This document shows positions 60,993 through 64,000 of a DNA stretch of 64,000 nt, piece by piece. Under the pieces are notes generated by a model. That model made no database searches and was not told where the DNA came from. It worked only from the letters and a program-made list of their open reading frames with translations. The position numbers were made by a program, and so were the translations under genes. The stretch is from the NCBI RefSeq assembly GCF_023243075.1, contig NZ_JALKFZ020000032.1:34856-98855 (forward strand), in the 5' to 3' direction. The stretch's first letter is position 1. The number at the start of each line of letters is the position of its first letter. The stretch is from Frankia sp. AiPa1 (lineage in GTDB: Bacteria > Actinomycetota > Actinomycetes > Frankiales > Frankiaceae).

Positions 60993-61727
60993 GTGGGAAA
61001 GCTCGATGGCAAGGTAGCGGTGATCACCGGCGGATCCACCGGCATGGCGCTGGCCGGCGCCAAACTGTTCGTCGAGGAAGGAGCGCACGTCTTCATCCAG
61101 GCCCGGCGGCAGGAAGCACTGGACGACGCCGTCAGGCTGATCGGCCGCAACGTCACCGCCGTCCAGGGTGACGCGGCCGAACTGGACGACCTGGACCGCC
61201 TGTACGACACCGTCAAGCGGGAAAAGGGCTCGATCGACGTGCTGTGGGCCAGCGCCGGGATGGGCGAACCCGCCGTCCTCGGCGAGATCACCGAGGAACA
61301 GTTCCACCGCGCCTTCTGGCTCAACGCGCGCGGCACCCTGTTCACCGTGCAGAAGGCACTGCCGCTGATCAACGACAACGGCTCGATCTTCATGACCGGA
61401 TCCAACGCCTCCCGCGGCGCCTTCCCCGGCTGGAGCCTCTACGCGGGAAGCAAAGCCGTCCAGCAGGCCTGGGCCCGCGTCTGGCTCAACGAACTGCGCG
61501 ACCGCAGGATCCGGGTCAACGTCCTGACCCCCGGCCAGGTCGCCACCGCCAAACAGGAAGAACTGTTCGACGAGGCAACCAAGGCCGCATTCGAGTCCCT
61601 CATCCCCCGCGGAAAGATGGGCCGCCCCGAAGAAATCGCCACCGTCGCCCTGTTCCTCGCCTCAGACGACTCCAGCTACGTCAACGGCCTGGAACTGGTC
61701 ACCGATGGCGGCACCACCGCCATCTGA
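60993..61727 (+). CDS. Short-chain dehydrogenase/reductase
   Basis: 244 aa classical SDR. GTG 60993 (GGAG 5 nt upstream) starts VGKLDGKVAVITGGSTGMALAGAKLF; the cofactor motif reads TGGSTGMALA in place of the usual TGxxxGIG. NAG-equivalent is WASAGMG, the catalytic Ser is in MTGSNAS, and YAGSK supplies Tyr and Lys. C-terminal SYVNGLELVTDGGTTAI is standard. Substrate unknown, likely controlled by the neighbouring TetR. Confidence 0.92.
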   Translation: MGKLDGKVAVITGGSTGMALAGAKLFVEEGAHVFIQARRQEALDDAVRLIGRNVTAVQGDAAELDDLDRLYDTVKREKGSIDVLWASAGMGEPAVLGEITEEQFHRAFWLNARGTLFTVQKALPLINDNGSIFMTGSNASRGAFPGWSLYAGSKAVQQAWARVWLNELRDRRIRVNVLTPGQVATAKQEELFDEATKAAFESLIPRGKMGRPEEIATVALFLASDDSSYVNGLELVTDGGTTAI

Positions 61728-62207
61728 ACCACACACCAGGAATGCTGCGGGCACACCCCACAACAACCCGGTCGCCACAACGAACTGATCTCGAACGCGG
61801 ACATCCGCAACACGCCGAAGTGTTGCGCGGGCGCCGAATTCGCGTGCTGTCGATGATGATTGACGCGGACGGCAGGATTGCCGAGGTGACCATATTCTGG
61901 CGCCCGCTGCCGTCCGCCGTCGAGATGCAGGGTCACCTCACGCCTCTCGTCGGCATGCAGCCCTGGGAACTGCGCACCAAGGGAGAGTAACGATCACGGG
62001 ATGCCCTCGTCCCATGTCCCTGACCTGACCCCCGCTTTTTTGGAATGACGGCAGGTTCACGCATCCCAGGATACCGGCGGAAGACGAGCCGGAGGTGCCG
62101 GGAAGGGCGCGTCAGTTGGCCCAGAAACGTCGCGGCCGACGCCCTGCTCCTGACCCGGCGCGAACGAGACAGAGCGACACCTCGAGAACAGGAAGAGGGC
62201 ACACCTC
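61728..62207. other. Intergenic region with SnoaL-like relic
   Basis: 480 bp between the SDR and the F420-reductase-like gene. Apart from the relic at 61842-61990 nothing coding was recognised; the last 150 bp should contain the promoter of the next gene. Confidence 0.45.
61842..61990 (+). pseudogene. C-terminal relic of a SnoaL/NTF2-like protein
   Basis: The frame reads RVLSMMIDADGRIAEVTIFW then RPLPSAVEMQGHLTPLVGMQPWELR and stops at 61988-61990. The beta-strand pattern with ADGRIAEVTIFWRP is that of the last strands of NTF2-like proteins. The N-terminal two thirds are missing or lie in a broken frame (ELISNADIRN at about 61782). Confidence 0.45.
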
Positions 62208-62828
62208 ATGAGCAGCATCACCCTCATCGGTACGGGGAACATGGCCCGTACCATCGGCACGCTCGCGGTGGCGGGCGGCAACACCGTCGAGGTCATGGGA
62301 CGCGATCAGTCCAAGGCCGATGACCTGGCCAAGGCTCTGGGCGGCGGCGCGGCGACGGGCAAGTGGGGCGCCGTCCCGGCCGGGGACATCGTCATCACGG
62401 CCCTGTTGTACGACGGTGTCGTTCCGGTCGTCGCCGAGTACGGAGACGCCCTCGCGGGCAAGGTCATCGTCGATATCAGCAACCCCTTCAACGCCACGTT
62501 CGACGGACTGGCCCACAGCGAGGAGACCTCGATCGCGCAGGAGGTCGCCAAGGTGGCCCCGGCCAGCGCCAGCGTGGTGAAGGCATTCAACACCATCTTC
62601 CGTAAGGTCCTGGAGAAGGGCCGGCCCAACGTCTTCATCGCTGGCGACAATGCGCCGGCCAAGGCGGACGTGGCGGCATTCATCGAGAGCCTCGGGCTGC
62701 GCCCGCTGGACGTCGGCGGCCTGAAAATGGCGCACTGGCTGGAAGGAGTGGGCGTGGTCACGGTGGGCCTCGCAGGCAACGGGGTTGGCCACTGGGACTT
62801 CGCCCTCGGCGTCGACGAAAGCACATAG
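62208..62828 (+). CDS. F420H2:NADP oxidoreductase-like protein
   Basis: 206 aa Rossmann protein (PF03807 type). Starts MSSITLIGTGNMARTIGTLAVAGGNTVEVMGRDQSKADDLA, then DIVITALLYDGVVPVVAEYGDALAGKVIVDISNPFN and SVVKAFNTIFRKVLEKG, the order seen in NADPH-dependent F420 reductases and their relatives. Members transfer hydride between NADP(H) and F420 or are dehydrogenases of unknown substrate. Fits the F420 enzymes nearby. ATG 62208 start. Confidence 0.85.
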   Translation: MSSITLIGTGNMARTIGTLAVAGGNTVEVMGRDQSKADDLAKALGGGAATGKWGAVPAGDIVITALLYDGVVPVVAEYGDALAGKVIVDISNPFNATFDGLAHSEETSIAQEVAKVAPASASVVKAFNTIFRKVLEKGRPNVFIAGDNAPAKADVAAFIESLGLRPLDVGGLKMAHWLEGVGVVTVGLAGNGVGHWDFALGVDEST

Positions 62829-62907
62829 GTCTCCCCCGACCGGCACACCGGAAGCCGGCGCATACCACCACCGACCGCGGCTGAGCTGGCCCGAGGCCGG
62901 GGCTGGA

Positions 62908-62939
62908 CGTCGGCCCCCCGGACATCGCGGGGGCCGACG
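62908..62939. terminator. 11-bp-stem hairpin between convergent genes
   Basis: CGTCGGCCCCC at 62908-62918 pairs perfectly with GGGGGCCGACG at 62929-62939 around a 10-nt loop, between the reductase-like gene and the convergent alcohol dehydrogenase. Confidence 0.75.
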
Positions 62940-62973
62940 CGGCAGTCAGCGGACGCCGGTCAGAATGCGGCGG

Positions 62974-64000
<1,027 letters not shown>

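Overview
The window is 64 kb of very GC-rich DNA with dense, frequently overlapping genes, many GTG starts, and gene families typical of filamentous soil actinobacteria: a DUF574 SAM-methyltransferase beside an XRE/DUF5753 regulator, a SigJ/ECF41 sigma factor, F420-dependent oxidoreductases, FadD and P450 genes, a DesA3-like desaturase with its reductase, and an NDMA-type alcohol dehydrogenase. A Frankia-like actinomycete is my best guess; this is inferred from gene content only. No rRNA, tRNA, CRISPR array or intact insertion sequence was seen. The right edge (63924 onward) is a poly-G run that looks like a sequencing or assembly artefact and cuts off the last gene.

Layout. 1-371: start of an MFS permease. 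902-3858: nitrate/sulfonate/pyrimidine-type ABC importer operon. 4240-6360: DUF574 methyltransferase and XRE regulator. 6448-8134: EthD protein and histidine phosphatase. 8228-10944: an oxidoreductase fused to a TTC38-like TPR domain, with a possible leader peptide. 11127-12426: ECF41 sigma factor divergent from a small monooxygenase-like protein. 12556-13746: nickel/cobalt permease. 14099-17974: prpB, prpD and benE. 18130-19720: thiolase plus DUF35 OB-fold pair. 20134-20337: cold-shock protein. 20528-23944: desaturase electron-transfer pair and a secreted hydrolase. 24436-26647: Cu/Zn-SOD-like lipoprotein, alpha/beta hydrolase, DoxX-like protein. 26737-31512: FadD, P450, carboxylesterase.

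31591-40626 is the most notable block: a complete four-gene operon (jetA-jetB-jetC-jetD, all joined by 4-bp overlaps) of the type II Wadjet anti-plasmid system. It is an SMC-like complex with a Toprim-like nuclease subunit. It is followed by a decapitated epimerase pseudogene, an AlbA_2/GHKL ATP-binding protein of the Schlafen/RecG-like class, and a repeat-rich non-coding stretch with four copies of TTCAAGTAG. Together these look like the edge of an acquired segment.

43554-64000 is accessory metabolism with local regulators: dienelactone hydrolase, epimerase, pirin, quinone oxidoreductase/MarR, FHA protein, imine-reductase-like enzyme/HxlR, GNAT, F420 oxidoreductase, two MFS permeases with a LysR regulator, DCC protein, TetR/SDR, an F420:NADP-reductase-like protein and an alcohol dehydrogenase. 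Several divergent regions carry clear palindromes: a MarR operator pair, an HxlR site, TetR sites, and two nearly identical palindromes 5.2 kb apart that may link the LysR gene to the F420 oxidoreductase. Gene relics are scattered through this half.
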